Assembly: GCA_944326495.1 (NCBI GenBank)
Contig: CALVEE010000180.1
Location: 1 to 10,718 of the forward strand
Reading direction: 5' to 3'
From: Candidatus Gastranaerophilales bacterium
GTDB lineage: Bacteria; Cyanobacteriota; Vampirovibrionia; Gastranaerophilales; Gastranaerophilaceae
DNA length: 10,718 nucleotides
Position 1 is the first letter of the stretch. Each line of letters opens with the position of its first letter. This document shows positions 1-7,185 of the stretch, piece after piece. The position numbers were made by a program, and so were the translations under genes. A model generated the notes under the pieces. That model ran no database searches, had not been told where the DNA came from, and saw only the letters and a list, made by a program, of their open reading frames with translations.

Positions 1-15
1 CAGCACCCACCCAAG

Positions 16-35
16 CCCTCCCTCACTAGGGAGGG
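16..35. repeat. GC-rich hairpin CCCTCCC/GGGAGGG
   Basis: A perfect 7-bp stem closes a 6-nt loop (TCACTA). It resembles the CCCTC-rich arms at 8411-8433 and may be the edge of a dispersed palindromic element cut by the window boundary. It has no T-run and is not a plausible terminator as it stands. Confidence 0.6.
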
Positions 36-59
36 GCGACTGTGCACTTGGTTTTCTAC

Positions 60-91
60 TTCACTTATTCACTTATTTACCTATTCACCAG
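60..91. repeat. Four-unit 8-bp tandem repeat
   Basis: Four consecutive octamers follow the pattern TTCACTTA, TTCACTTA, TTTACCTA, TTCACCAG. The first two are identical and the last two are diverged. This is a short degenerate microsatellite inside the repeat-rich left end, with no sign that it is translated. Confidence 0.6.
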
Positions 92-181
92 TTAGTGGGT
101 CAGACACTTCCTGACTATAAGCTATTAGAAAGAAGGTATGCAAAGCTTGCAGAACCCCTGACAGGTCTGCCCCCTTACCAA

Positions 182-220
182 GAATTTCTAATACTCAACT
201 GACGTTTCGTATTGAAATTC
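182..220 (-). repeat. Palindromic repeat family, copy A
   Basis: Arms GAATTTCTAATA and TATTGAAATTC pair over 11 bp with a single bulged T at position 189, around a loop carrying the modules CTCAAC and GTTTCG. A second copy in opposite orientation lies at 8411-8482 and shares the stem, the bulge position and short flanks (CCCCTYACC on one side, TTCTwyCCTCT on the other). The two loop modules are in swapped order between copies. Dispersed intergenic palindromes of this kind are usually non-autonomous mobile or REP-like elements; the mobilising enzyme is not in this window. Confidence 0.6.
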
Positions 221-494
221 TATCCTCTGTCTTGGATTTGCTCCACGCTCACAGAGCTTCACCTTTAAGCCTAATCGGCTTAGCCGGTTCAGTCTGTTCG
301 CTATCCGGACTTCCATATTCCCATTTACCCCTCCGTCCGCAAATCCGCTCCCGCAGGGCGAGGAAGTGTGCTTATTCATTAAATTACTATTAATAATCTC
401 TTTTTATTTAATCTCGTTATATTTTTACCGGACAGTTGTACAAAATCGGCAGAAAATTCGGTTTTTAGAATAAAAACTTTTTAGTAGATAAAGT

Positions 495-1289
495 TTAAAC
501 AGCTTTCTCAAGAGCTTTATAAACTTCTTCAGAGAGGAGGCCGTCTGCTACATCCTGACGCAAAACTTCTAAGGCTTCGTCTCGTGTCATTGCATCTTTA
601 TAGCTTCTCTTCTCTTTGAGGGCTGAATATTTATCGGCTGCCATTAGGATTTGAGAAGAAATATCAGGAGTATAGTTATTATCTAAAGCCGGATAACCGC
701 TTCCATCAGGGGTTTGGTGATGATACTTGACAAGATTTAAGACATTTTCTTTAACTCCCTGCTGTTTCAAAAGCTCATAACCAAGCTCGGAATGCAATGA
801 CATTATTTTCTTTTCTTCATCGGTTAACTTTCCATTCTTATTCAAAATTTCATCCGGAATCAATACTTTTCCATAGTCGTGAAGCATTGCTGCCTGCTGA
901 ATATCCTGAGGATTAATTTCTGATTTTATTTCTTTTGGTAAAGCTGAATAAATCTTAGCGGCCGTAACACGTGTATCCATTAAGTGCCCGCGCTTAAGTT
1001 TATCTAATTCCACAAAATTAACCTTTAGAGGAATCCTATTTTCTTTAAGTATTCGCATCACTTCAGAATTAGATTTTGCTGATTTTGTTATAAAATTCTT
1101 ATCCCAACAATTATCGTATAAAGGATTTGTACTAAAAGAATCCTTAAGCGGCTCAAACATTTCCGGATATGCAGCCGAATTTGATCGGAATTGTATCCTG
1201 GGAAATGTAATATTATTCAGTATCGTGGTGTTATATATCGGGTTCATTCTTTTCTTCAACTTCACACTAACTATAATTGTTATAGTCAT
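495..1289 (-). CDS. HD-GYP domain phosphohydrolase
   Basis: Soluble single-domain protein of about 250-264 residues, probably a cyclic di-GMP phosphodiesterase. With numbering from the outer Met, the metal site is recognisable: a probable first ligand H102, H137-D138 followed by G140-K141, IPDEILNKNGKLT at 144-156, H166, H190-H191, the family-defining D195-G-S-G-Y-P200, and D219-K220. HD-GYP proteins hydrolyse c-di-GMP to GMP or pGpG at a two- or three-metal centre. The first 90 residues show no receiver, PAS or GAF domain, so the input is unknown. The start is unresolved: the outer ATG at 1289 has no Shine-Dalgarno, whereas the internal Met15 (1247) follows a purine-rich GAAGAAAAGA and begins MNPIYN. 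The gene lies downstream of the CHASE2 cyclase on the same strand, separated by REP-like hairpins. Confidence 0.9.
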   Translation of the reverse strand: MTITIIVSVKLKKRMNPIYNTTILNNITFPRIQFRSNSAAYPEMFEPLKDSFSTNPLYDNCWDKNFITKSAKSNSEVMRILKENRIPLKVNFVELDKLKRGHLMDTRVTAAKIYSALPKEIKSEINPQDIQQAAMLHDYGKVLIPDEILNKNGKLTDEEKKIMSLHSELGYELLKQQGVKENVLNLVKYHHQTPDGSGYPALDNNYTPDISSQILMAADKYSALKEKRSYKDAMTRDEALEVLRQDVADGLLSEEVYKALEKAV

Positions 1290-1372
1290 GTAAAGTATTT
1301 ATTTAATAAAAAATTGACTTTTTTCAGCTCCCTTTTTACAAATTGTTACATTCTCTTTTTAAATTCTGTCGT

Positions 1373-1390
1373 TTGGGCATACATGCCCAA
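1373..1390. repeat. REP-like hairpin TTGGGCAT/ATGCCCAA
   Basis: A perfect 8-bp stem with a 2-nt centre (AC) lies just upstream of the HD-GYP gene. It belongs in style to the TTGGG/CCCAA palindromes seen again at 10434-10578. If the cyclase transcript runs into the HD-GYP gene, this hairpin would be in the intercistronic RNA. Confidence 0.55.
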
Positions 1391-1408
1391 CAAAAACTTA
1401 AATCAAAA

Positions 1409-1481
1409 AAATAATTGGTGGGCACGCCATGCAAAGTCAAAAGCAATTATTTACAGTGTAATGTAGCTTTGCCCACCCTAC
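1409..1481 (-). repeat. GTAG-headed REP-like palindrome with competing folds
   Basis: On the minus strand the element starts GTAG (1481-1478) and continues GGTGGGCAAAG, which pairs with GGTGGGC (1417-1423) plus CAAAG (1432-1436), leaving an 8-nt bulge on that arm. A 9-bp alternative, AAATAATTG (1409-1417) with CAATTATTT (1444-1452), encloses part of the same sequence, so two folds are mutually exclusive. GTAG followed by a palindrome is the signature of REP sequences mobilised by RAYT-type transposases in other bacteria. No such transposase is visible here. Confidence 0.55.
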
Positions 1482-1526
1482 TTTGCTTATTATGATTTTA
1501 TTCCTTTAAATTACGTATTTATTTTA

Positions 1527-3509
1527 TTAATATATAACTTTTAATACCTCATAAATATCCATCTTATGAGACTTACCGCGGATTTCTACATCAGATATCC
1601 TGATTACGTCAATAAAACTCTTTGTTTCTTCGTACGTTGATGAACTTATGAGCATTTTTGTTTTATATACCTTGTTATAACTCTCCAGCCTGCTTGCAAG
1701 ATTAACCGTATCACCGATTACAGTGTATTCCATCCTGTTAACAGAGCCGATATTTCCTACAAAAACTTCACCCGTATTAATCCCGACTCCGATTTCTATT
1801 TTCGGCTTACCCTCTTCTGCCCATTTTTTCTGTAATTCTTTGACTTTCAAAAGCATTTCATACCCGCACTTTACAGCATTTAAAGCATGGTTTTTATCCT
1901 GAATTGGTTCGCCGAATATTGCCATTACAGCATCACCGATAAATTTATTTATAATTCCGTTATATTTAGAGATTATAGGCTCCATTTCCGTAAAATATTC
2001 ATTCAGAATTTCAGAAACCTGCTGGGCAGACATCGTTTCAGACATTGAAGTAAACCCTCTTATATCGGCAAATAAAACGGTCACAACAGCCTTTTTCCCC
2101 CCGAGTCCGAGGTTATCAATATTCATAATAACCCGTTTCATAACATCTTCTGACATATACTTGCCCATTGCAGACTTAACTTTTTCTTTACTTCTGTTTT
2201 CAAGTATAAATTTATGAGTATAAGCTAAAATCATTGTTACAACAAACATTACAGGCGGAGTTATTACATTAATTACAATCCCGAAATAAAAACAAAGCGC
2301 ACTTAGTGCAAAATATCCCGCAAGCAAGAAAGTTATAAACAGGCTTGATTTAAACAAATCATAAAATCTTATAATTCCGTAAACGCAAAGCATCCCTAAA
2401 ATAGTTAGAAAAATATTCAGCCAGACCGGAAGAATTTTCAAAAAATCATTATGCATAATATTATCTATAGCTGCTGCCTGAATATCAGCACCCGGATGAT
2501 TTCGAAAAATCGGAGTGGTTTTAACATCGTTTAATCCTGTACCCGCAGGAACATTCGCACCGATAATTACAATTTTATCTTTAAATATTTTCGGATTAAT
2601 AACAGGTTCTAATCCTTTTTCCAGATTATCATATGAGTCCATAATGTCCACTGCTGAAAATTTTGGATGTGAATATCCGTTATAAAATTTATAAAATTTT
2701 ATTGGTGTAGCAATCTGGTATTTAGTTTTTTTATATGTTATCCGATATTTTAAATCCGGAAATTCAAGATAAGAATTTGTAATTCTGATTTTTGGATTAT
2801 CGTGCACAAACAAGAAAACCCTTAAAGCAAGAGACGGATATAGAACACCTTTATAAGCTATTAAATATTCGTGTGTTCTGTAAGTTTCATCCATTGCATA
2901 AGATGATAAATTTCCGCTAATAAATCCCGGAAACATAGTAACTGAGCCTGTATGTTTAATTACGTTAAAATAAGGTTTTGGAAAAGGAATTAAACTAAAA
3001 TAGATATCAGGTAGAAAAGATGTTTTATTTTCTACATTCAGTGCATATTTTTCCGCAAAAATTTTTTCGTACTCATCTCCAAAATTTCTATCATTCCAAA
3101 TTTGAGACGACGGCATAAATCCGGATATAAGATTATCAAATTTATTAAGTGTATTAAAAAATTTTCTGTCAGATTCGGGATTATCTTTATCAAGAGCTGC
3201 GAGAATAGAATCGTGAACAACAACCTTCGGGTGAGCGTATTTTATAAAATATTCAAACAATTTGCAGTTAGTTTCTCTTTTCCACGGCCAGCGGTATTTT
3301 TCTGCGGTTTTTGCGTCAATCATAACAAGAATAACATCCCCGCTTCCGTAGACTTGCTTATTTTTATCAAACGGAAGTTTTTCCGTAAGAGAGTGTTTTA
3401 TCATAAAGTCATAAGCTTTAGGCTCAACAAACGTATATGTTAAAAAGTGGACAAAATATAAAGCAAGTATGATAATAATACTAAAGATTGCAAATTTAAG
3501 TTTGTTCAT
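1527..3509 (-). CDS. CHASE2-domain class III adenylate cyclase
   Basis: Membrane sensor of 660 residues that probably makes cAMP from ATP. An N-terminal transmembrane segment (about 5-27) is followed by an extracytoplasmic CHASE2 sensor (about 30-355, ending in the typical GANVPAGTGLND and HPGADIQAAAIDNI stretches). Three further transmembrane helices (about 363-382, 388-410, 413-432), a short linker and the catalytic domain (about 472-655) complete it. Catalytic residues are intact: metal aspartates D482 (FADIRGFT) and D526 (KFIGDAVMAIFG), substrate-specifying K522 and T596 (EYTVIGD), and transition-state N603 and R607. The Lys/Thr pair fits the class IIIb (CyaC-like) group, several members of which respond to bicarbonate; response here is inference. 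No Shine-Dalgarno precedes the ATG. The gene is divergent from the aldolase operon, and the adjacent HD-GYP gene downstream suggests a shared signalling neighbourhood. Confidence 0.95.
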   Translation of the reverse strand: MNKLKFAIFSIIIILALYFVHFLTYTFVEPKAYDFMIKHSLTEKLPFDKNKQVYGSGDVILVMIDAKTAEKYRWPWKRETNCKLFEYFIKYAHPKVVVHDSILAALDKDNPESDRKFFNTLNKFDNLISGFMPSSQIWNDRNFGDEYEKIFAEKYALNVENKTSFLPDIYFSLIPFPKPYFNVIKHTGSVTMFPGFISGNLSSYAMDETYRTHEYLIAYKGVLYPSLALRVFLFVHDNPKIRITNSYLEFPDLKYRITYKKTKYQIATPIKFYKFYNGYSHPKFSAVDIMDSYDNLEKGLEPVINPKIFKDKIVIIGANVPAGTGLNDVKTTPIFRNHPGADIQAAAIDNIMHNDFLKILPVWLNIFLTILGMLCVYGIIRFYDLFKSSLFITFLLAGYFALSALCFYFGIVINVITPPVMFVVTMILAYTHKFILENRSKEKVKSAMGKYMSEDVMKRVIMNIDNLGLGGKKAVVTVLFADIRGFTSMSETMSAQQVSEILNEYFTEMEPIISKYNGIINKFIGDAVMAIFGEPIQDKNHALNAVKCGYEMLLKVKELQKKWAEEGKPKIEIGVGINTGEVFVGNIGSVNRMEYTVIGDTVNLASRLESYNKVYKTKMLISSSTYEETKSFIDVIRISDVEIRGKSHKMDIYEVLKVIY

Positions 3510-3516
3510 ATTATTA

Positions 3517-3542
3517 TGATATAATAAATTTGGACAAAAGGA
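3517..3542 (+). promoter_or_regulatory. Extended -10 promoter and RBS of the aldolase operon
   Basis: TGATATAAT at 3517-3525 is a perfect extended -10 (TGn plus TATAAT). No good -35 sits 17 bp upstream, which extended -10 promoters tolerate. AAAGGA at 3537-3542 is a plausible ribosome binding site about 12 nt before the ATG at 3555. The 45 bp between the two divergent starts must also serve the cyclase. Confidence 0.55.
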
Positions 3543-3554
3543 TAGATATTAAAA

Positions 3555-4184
3555 ATGAGTAACAATTGTATTGAAATAATTAAAGAGGATAAGGTTTATC
3601 CCATAATCCGCTCTAAGGATGCCGATTTAGCAATAGAAACCGCAAAAGCTCTTGTAGAGGGGGGTATTAGGGTTCTGGAAATTAATGTTGATAACCCTTC
3701 TTTGTACAGAGCTATAGAAGAGGTTTCTAAGTTTGCAAATGTTTGTGCGGGAGGGATAATAACTTCTCTTCAAGCTGATGCGGCTTTTGAATCCGGTGCA
3801 CAGCTTATTTCATCCCCGATATTCCAGATGAATATGGTTAAGATATCTAAAAATAAAAGAATTCCGTTTATTGCGGGAGCTTCTACCGCAAATGAAGCAT
3901 ATAACGCATGGAAATCGAGAATACCTTTGATTAAATTGTATCCGACAGATGCAATGGGCGGAGTTAAGTATATTGAAGATATTTTAAGGCAAATGCCGTT
4001 TTTGAATTTAATGCCTATGGGAAATATTAAATTAAATGAAGTTGTGACATATATAAGAGCCGGAGCTTCGGCAGTAGGTGTCGGACGTGATTTTTACTTA
4101 GGATTTACTCCGAAAGAGATTACAGCCCGTACTAAAGAAATTTTATCGGAAGTTAAGGATTTCACTGAATGGAGCAGAAAATAG
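3555..4184 (+). CDS. KDPG/KHG aldolase family protein (Eda-like)
   Basis: A 209-residue TIM-barrel class I aldolase, expected to split 2-keto-3-deoxy-6-phosphogluconate into pyruvate and glyceraldehyde 3-phosphate. The two catalytic residues are present: Schiff-base K127 in IKLYPTDAMGG (E. coli K133 context KFFPAEANGG) and general acid/base E42 in LEINVDNP (E. coli E45). Length matches Eda. Several substrate-site positions differ from the E. coli enzyme as I recall it: the Arg of EVTLRT becomes D46, GAGTV becomes CAGGI (65-69 region), SPG becomes SPI (87-89), and PTGGI becomes PMGNI (154-158). The fold and chemistry look sound, but the exact substrate may not be KDPG. It is the first gene of a three-gene operon and overlaps the kinase by 16 nt, a pairing typical of KDG kinase plus KDPG aldolase. 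Confidence 0.85.
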   Translation: MSNNCIEIIKEDKVYPIIRSKDADLAIETAKALVEGGIRVLEINVDNPSLYRAIEEVSKFANVCAGGIITSLQADAAFESGAQLISSPIFQMNMVKISKNKRIPFIAGASTANEAYNAWKSRIPLIKLYPTDAMGGVKYIEDILRQMPFLNLMPMGNIKLNEVVTYIRAGASAVGVGRDFYLGFTPKEITARTKEILSEVKDFTEWSRK

Positions 4185-5104
4185 ATATTGCAATCATAGG
4201 TGAGTGTCTTGTAGAACTCGCTGCTAACGGAACATTCTCGGACACTTCAACTTTTAACAAATATTTTGGCGGTGATACTGTTACAACTGCCGTTACTATT
4301 GCGCGTATGGGCGGAGCGGTAAGTTATATTACAAAAGTCGGGAATGATGGTTTCAGCGATTTTATTTTATCAAGTTTAAAAAAGGAAAATATTGACACTT
4401 CGCTTATTAAACAAAATGATGAACAAAACGGCATGTATCTTGTCTCAAAAACGCCTGAAAAAAAAGAGTTTTTGTATTATAAACGCAAAACTGCCGCTTC
4501 AAAATTATCAATTGAAGATATTCCGGAAGATTGTATAAAAAAACTTAAACTTGTATATTCTACAGGTGTTGTTCAATCTCTTAGTGCAAGCGCAAGAGAG
4601 CTTGTAAGAGAGAGCTTCAAAATCGCAAGAGCAAATGATGTTTTTACAGCTTATGACTCAAATTATACCTCCTGTTTTATGAATTCTATTGATACAAAAG
4701 AATATTTTCAGGATATAGCAGAACATACGGATATAGTCTTTATGAGCCTGAAGAAAGAGACATATGAGCTTTATAACATGGACTCAATGGACAAAATTAT
4801 GAAATATTTCTGGGATAAGGGAATAAAAATTGTCGTTGTAAAATCTCATATTGATAACGGATATTATACAGGCTACAAGGGAGAAATAAGTTTTACAGAA
4901 TTCTATAATACCTCAAAAGCAGTTGATACAACAGCTTCCGGAGATGTATTCAACGGCGGATTTTTGTACGCACTAACAAATGGCAGACCTCCGGCTGACG
5001 CAGCTAAATTTGCGGCAGTGGTATCAGGACTACAGACACAGAATTACGGCGCAATTCAGGCTATACCATATATGGATGCTGTTATGGAGAATATGGTATC
5101 ATGA
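4169..5104 (+). CDS. PfkB-family sugar kinase, probable 2-keto-3-deoxygluconate kinase
   Basis: Ribokinase-like enzyme of 311 residues that phosphorylates a sugar or sugar acid with ATP. The first PfkB signature is GGDTVTTAVTIARMGG (34-49) followed by KVGNDGFSD (56-64). The second is DTTASGD (253-259), whose last Asp (D259) is the catalytic base and whose Gly/Ser form the anion hole. ASGD in place of GAGD resembles the DTTAAGD of E. coli KdgK. Asp163 and Asn165 in the YDSNY segment match the FDxN motif of KDG kinases, though the following Arg is Thr. Adjacency to an Eda-like aldolase supports KDG as substrate, giving KDPG for cleavage; this is inference from context. The start is fixed by AAGGA a few bases upstream inside the aldolase gene. 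The stop overlaps the next start as ATGA. Fructokinase-type specificity cannot be excluded. Confidence 0.88.
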   Translation: MEQKIDIAIIGECLVELAANGTFSDTSTFNKYFGGDTVTTAVTIARMGGAVSYITKVGNDGFSDFILSSLKKENIDTSLIKQNDEQNGMYLVSKTPEKKEFLYYKRKTAASKLSIEDIPEDCIKKLKLVYSTGVVQSLSASARELVRESFKIARANDVFTAYDSNYTSCFMNSIDTKEYFQDIAEHTDIVFMSLKKETYELYNMDSMDKIMKYFWDKGIKIVVVKSHIDNGYYTGYKGEISFTEFYNTSKAVDTTASGDVFNGGFLYALTNGRPPADAAKFAAVVSGLQTQNYGAIQAIPYMDAVMENMVS

Positions 5105-6015
5105 CAAAATATATAGTTTCAGGCTATATAGGTTTTGATAATTTCGGTGATGAAGCTATTGCTCATGTACTTGTTGAAAGCTTAAAGAAAAAAGGCGCAG
5201 AGAAAATTACTCTTATTTCTTCTAATCCTGAAAAAACTAAACAAATCCACGAAGTAAATTCTTGTCCTATGCTCGGATTTTTTGAGAGCCTTAAGGAAGC
5301 TGATGTTTTAATCTCCGGAGGCGGAAGCCTTCTGCAGGATGTTACGAGTTTAAAAAGTCTTATATATTATCTTGGAATAATTTATCTTGCACTTTTTATG
5401 AGAAAAGAAGTCGAAATTTTTTCTCAAGGCATAGGCCCTGTTAATTCTAAAATCGGAAAATTTTTAACAAAAAACGCACTTAAACATTGTTCTAAGATTT
5501 CTGTCCGCGATAAAAAATCACAAGAGCTTTTAAAAAGCTGGGGAATAGATGCTGCTCTTGTCCATGACCCTATTTTTGACTTGAATTTACCTCAAAAAAA
5601 CAAAATAGGAATTGTGGGAATACAGCTAAGAAATTATCCTTCTCTTACAAATGAATTTTTGAAAGGACTTGCTGATGCTGTAAGTAAAAAATTTAACGAC
5701 AAAAAAATCGAAATTTTCTCACTACAAGACAGTATTGATTTAGAAGTATGCGGAAGATTTAAGCGAATGCTTGAAAAAAACGGCATGAAAGATGTTGTTG
5801 TTTTATCTAATCTTTCCATAAATGATGTATTTGAAAAGATTTCAGACCTGGAATATATGATAGCAATGCGGTTTCACGCTAACGTTGCTGCGATAAAATG
5901 CGGAGTAAAGACTGTTGCAATAAATTATGATATCAAGGTAAAAAAACTTGCAGAAGAATACAATCTTCCTCTGATTGAATTAACCCAGAGAGAGTTTCCT
6001 CAAATATTACTCTAA
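5101..6015 (+). CDS. csaB: Polysaccharide pyruvyl transferase, CsaB-like
   Basis: Cytoplasmic or peripheral enzyme of 304 residues expected to transfer pyruvate from phosphoenolpyruvate to a sugar of a cell-wall or surface polysaccharide, forming a ketal. Family features appear in order: SGYIGFDNFGDEAI (7-20), DVLISGGGSLLQDVTS (68-83), SQGIGP (108-113), SVRD (134-137), HDPIF (155-159), and MRFHANVAAIKCG (256-268) carrying the conserved H259, then YDIKVKKLAEEY (276-287). Pyruvylated polymers are the ligands of SLH domains, and in cyanobacteria-type envelopes they tie the outer membrane to peptidoglycan, so the product probably serves envelope anchoring; this is inference. Translation is coupled to the kinase by an ATGA overlap. 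The 3' end overlaps convergent thrB by 9 nt, leaving no room for a terminator between them. Confidence 0.88.
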   Translation: MTKYIVSGYIGFDNFGDEAIAHVLVESLKKKGAEKITLISSNPEKTKQIHEVNSCPMLGFFESLKEADVLISGGGSLLQDVTSLKSLIYYLGIIYLALFMRKEVEIFSQGIGPVNSKIGKFLTKNALKHCSKISVRDKKSQELLKSWGIDAALVHDPIFDLNLPQKNKIGIVGIQLRNYPSLTNEFLKGLADAVSKKFNDKKIEIFSLQDSIDLEVCGRFKRMLEKNGMKDVVVLSNLSINDVFEKISDLEYMIAMRFHANVAAIKCGVKTVAINYDIKVKKLAEEYNLPLIELTQREFPQILL

Positions 6016-6948
6016 AACTTCCGCACCTTTTTGTTCGATTTTCAAAGTCTTAACTTCGGCCTTAATACTTTGCGGCTCCCAAATTTCTTTCACAGTCGAT
6101 TTAATTTTATCTAAATCATACTTGTGCGAAATAACAAGCATAGCAGGCCCCGCACCGGATAGAACACATCCTAAAACGCCGTCTTCATGCTTAAAAGCTT
6201 CCATGATTTCTTTCATCCCGGGTACAAGTTTTTCTCTATATGGCTGATGAAGCTTATCTTGAAGCGCAATTTTCATCAATTTTTCATCCTTAGTATTCAC
6301 AGCCTGAACAAGCATTGCAAGATGTTTAGCATTATAAACAGCATCCTGCATCGGAACAGAAGCTGGTAATACAGAGCGGGCAATATTTGTAGATAATTCA
6401 AAATCAGGAATACAAACAGTTATATCCCACTCATCAGGCCAGGGTAATTTTCTATAAACAATAGACCCGTCATCTTCCTGCGAAGATAAAACAAACCCGC
6501 CTAAAATAGCAGGCGCAACATTATCCGGATGACCTTCTACCTCTGTTGCAATAGATAATAATGCAGTCTCATCAGCAGGAGAACCTAGAAGTTTATTAGC
6601 TGCTAACAGTCCTCCGACAACCACTGCGGCAGAACTTCCTAAACCTCTGGTTATAGGAATTTGAGACTGAATATTAATCTTTAATTCAGAAGGCTCCTGA
6701 CCGATTGAATTGTATAACATCTCAACTGCTTTATAAACAATATTATTCTCATCTTTCGGAATATCATCAAAACTCATTTCATCAATAGCATCTTCATCTT
6801 CAGACATCATATTGATTTCAATACCTGTACCGGGCAAAACTGTTTCTTCTATAGTAATTGTATTATATATAGGAAGCGCTAATCCCAGACAGTCAAATCC
6901 GGGGCCTATATTTGCCGATGTTGCAGGTACTTTCACGCTTACTTTCAT
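6007..6948 (-). CDS. thrB: Homoserine kinase
   Basis: GHMP-superfamily kinase of 313 residues that phosphorylates homoserine to O-phosphohomoserine, the substrate of threonine synthase. Motif 1 is PATSANIGPGFDCLGLAL (8-25). The ATP-binding glycine/serine loop is PITRGLGSSAA (98-108), followed by EVEGHPDNVAPAILGG (136-151), a segment diagnostic of homoserine kinase rather than mevalonate or shikimate kinases. Motif 3 is VLSGAGPA (262-269). Length is normal and all motifs are intact. The start is well supported: AGGAGA lies 5 nt upstream, with a good promoter beyond it. No thrC or hom gene is adjacent; the gene stands alone between the convergent csaB operon and a large structured intergenic region. 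Confidence 0.96.
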   Translation of the reverse strand: MKVSVKVPATSANIGPGFDCLGLALPIYNTITIEETVLPGTGIEINMMSEDEDAIDEMSFDDIPKDENNIVYKAVEMLYNSIGQEPSELKINIQSQIPITRGLGSSAAVVVGGLLAANKLLGSPADETALLSIATEVEGHPDNVAPAILGGFVLSSQEDDGSIVYRKLPWPDEWDITVCIPDFELSTNIARSVLPASVPMQDAVYNAKHLAMLVQAVNTKDEKLMKIALQDKLHQPYREKLVPGMKEIMEAFKHEDGVLGCVLSGAGPAMLVISHKYDLDKIKSTVKEIWEPQSIKAEVKTLKIEQKGAEVLE

Positions 6949-6953
6949 TTGTT

Positions 6954-7008
6954 TCTCCTAATTAAAAAAATTATATGGTGATTATACTATAAAAATAAAT
7001 TATGTGAA
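6954..7008 (-). promoter_or_regulatory. thrB promoter and Shine-Dalgarno
   Basis: Read on the minus strand, TTCACA (7008-7003, one mismatch to TTGACA) is followed after 16 bp by a perfect TATAAT (6986-6981). AGGAGA (6959-6954) sits 5 nt before the start codon. The first TTTTGAACA box of the upstream array (7010-7018) abuts the -35, so anything binding there could affect thrB initiation. Confidence 0.65.
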
Positions 7009-7009
7009 A

Positions 7010-7185
7010 TGTTCAAAAGTATGTAGAAAACATGTTCAAAAGTCGGAAGTTTTGAACAGGGAGATGAAAAATTTTTTTTATTGTGTTCAAAAATGTTCAA
7101 AACTTTCAAGTTTTCTACATCTAATCTACAAGTTTTGAACATGAACAAATCCAGTATTCATAACCATTTCAGACAGTTTTGAACA
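7010..7185. other. Array of ten TTTTnnACA-type 9-mers (DnaA-box-like)
   Basis: TTTTGAACA occurs exactly seven times: on the minus strand at 7010-7018, 7033-7041, 7084-7092 and 7094-7102, and on the plus strand at 7050-7058, 7133-7141 and 7177-7185. TTTTCTACA occurs at 7022-7030 (minus) and 7111-7119 (plus), and TAATCTACA at 7122-7130 (plus). Start-to-start steps of 10-12 bp recur (7010/7022/7033, 7084/7094, 7111/7122/7133), about one helical turn. The three left boxes face minus and the three at 7111-7141 face plus, giving a mirrored layout. The form is close to known DnaA boxes (TTATCCACA; cyanobacterial TTTTCCACA) but differs in the central two bases. It may be a replication origin, an iteron array or a large operator; I cannot tell which from sequence alone. 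Confidence 0.6.

Larger units (their letters stand above)
1..494. other. Gene-free, repeat-rich interval
   Basis: I see no supportable gene here. The interval is a mosaic of short dyads: a GC hairpin near the left edge, an 8-bp tandem repeat, a GTCAG/CTGAC stem (about 102-116), TGCAA/TTGCA around a 3-base centre (139-151), a GCAGA/TCTGC stem (149-170), one copy of a larger palindromic family (182-220), and AAGCC/GGCTT (about 267-281). GC content at 1-370 is clearly higher than in the flanking genes, then drops to A/T-rich sequence just downstream of the HD-GYP gene. The open frame on the minus strand at 188-379 reads straight through these palindromes and resembles no protein family I know. 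I checked for tRNA features (T-loop, acceptor pairing, CCA) and found none. Confidence 0.7.

Noticed and set aside
120..310. tRNA or other structured RNA gene in the left repeat region
   Set aside because: The short stems do not assemble into a cloverleaf, and no T-loop or acceptor pairing is present.
188..379. 63-codon open frame on the minus strand
   Set aside because: It is read through hairpins and repeat copy A, has no credible ribosome binding site, and resembles no protein family; its C-terminal residues are the translated palindrome.
461..477. GTTTTTA/TAAAAAC hairpin downstream of the HD-GYP gene as terminator
   Set aside because: The 7-bp stem is almost pure A/T and has no U-run after it in the minus-strand direction.
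3102..3443. 113-codon plus-strand open frame inside the cyclase gene
   Set aside because: It lies wholly antisense to the CHASE2 domain coding sequence and shows no recognisable motif.
7085..7098. LexA-type GTTC-N7-GTTC box
   Set aside because: The two GTTC half-sites are 6 bp apart rather than 7, and the motif is better explained as part of the 9-mer array.
7010..7185. CRISPR array
   Set aside because: The repeated units are only 9 bp, occur on both strands and have irregular spacers; no cas gene is present.
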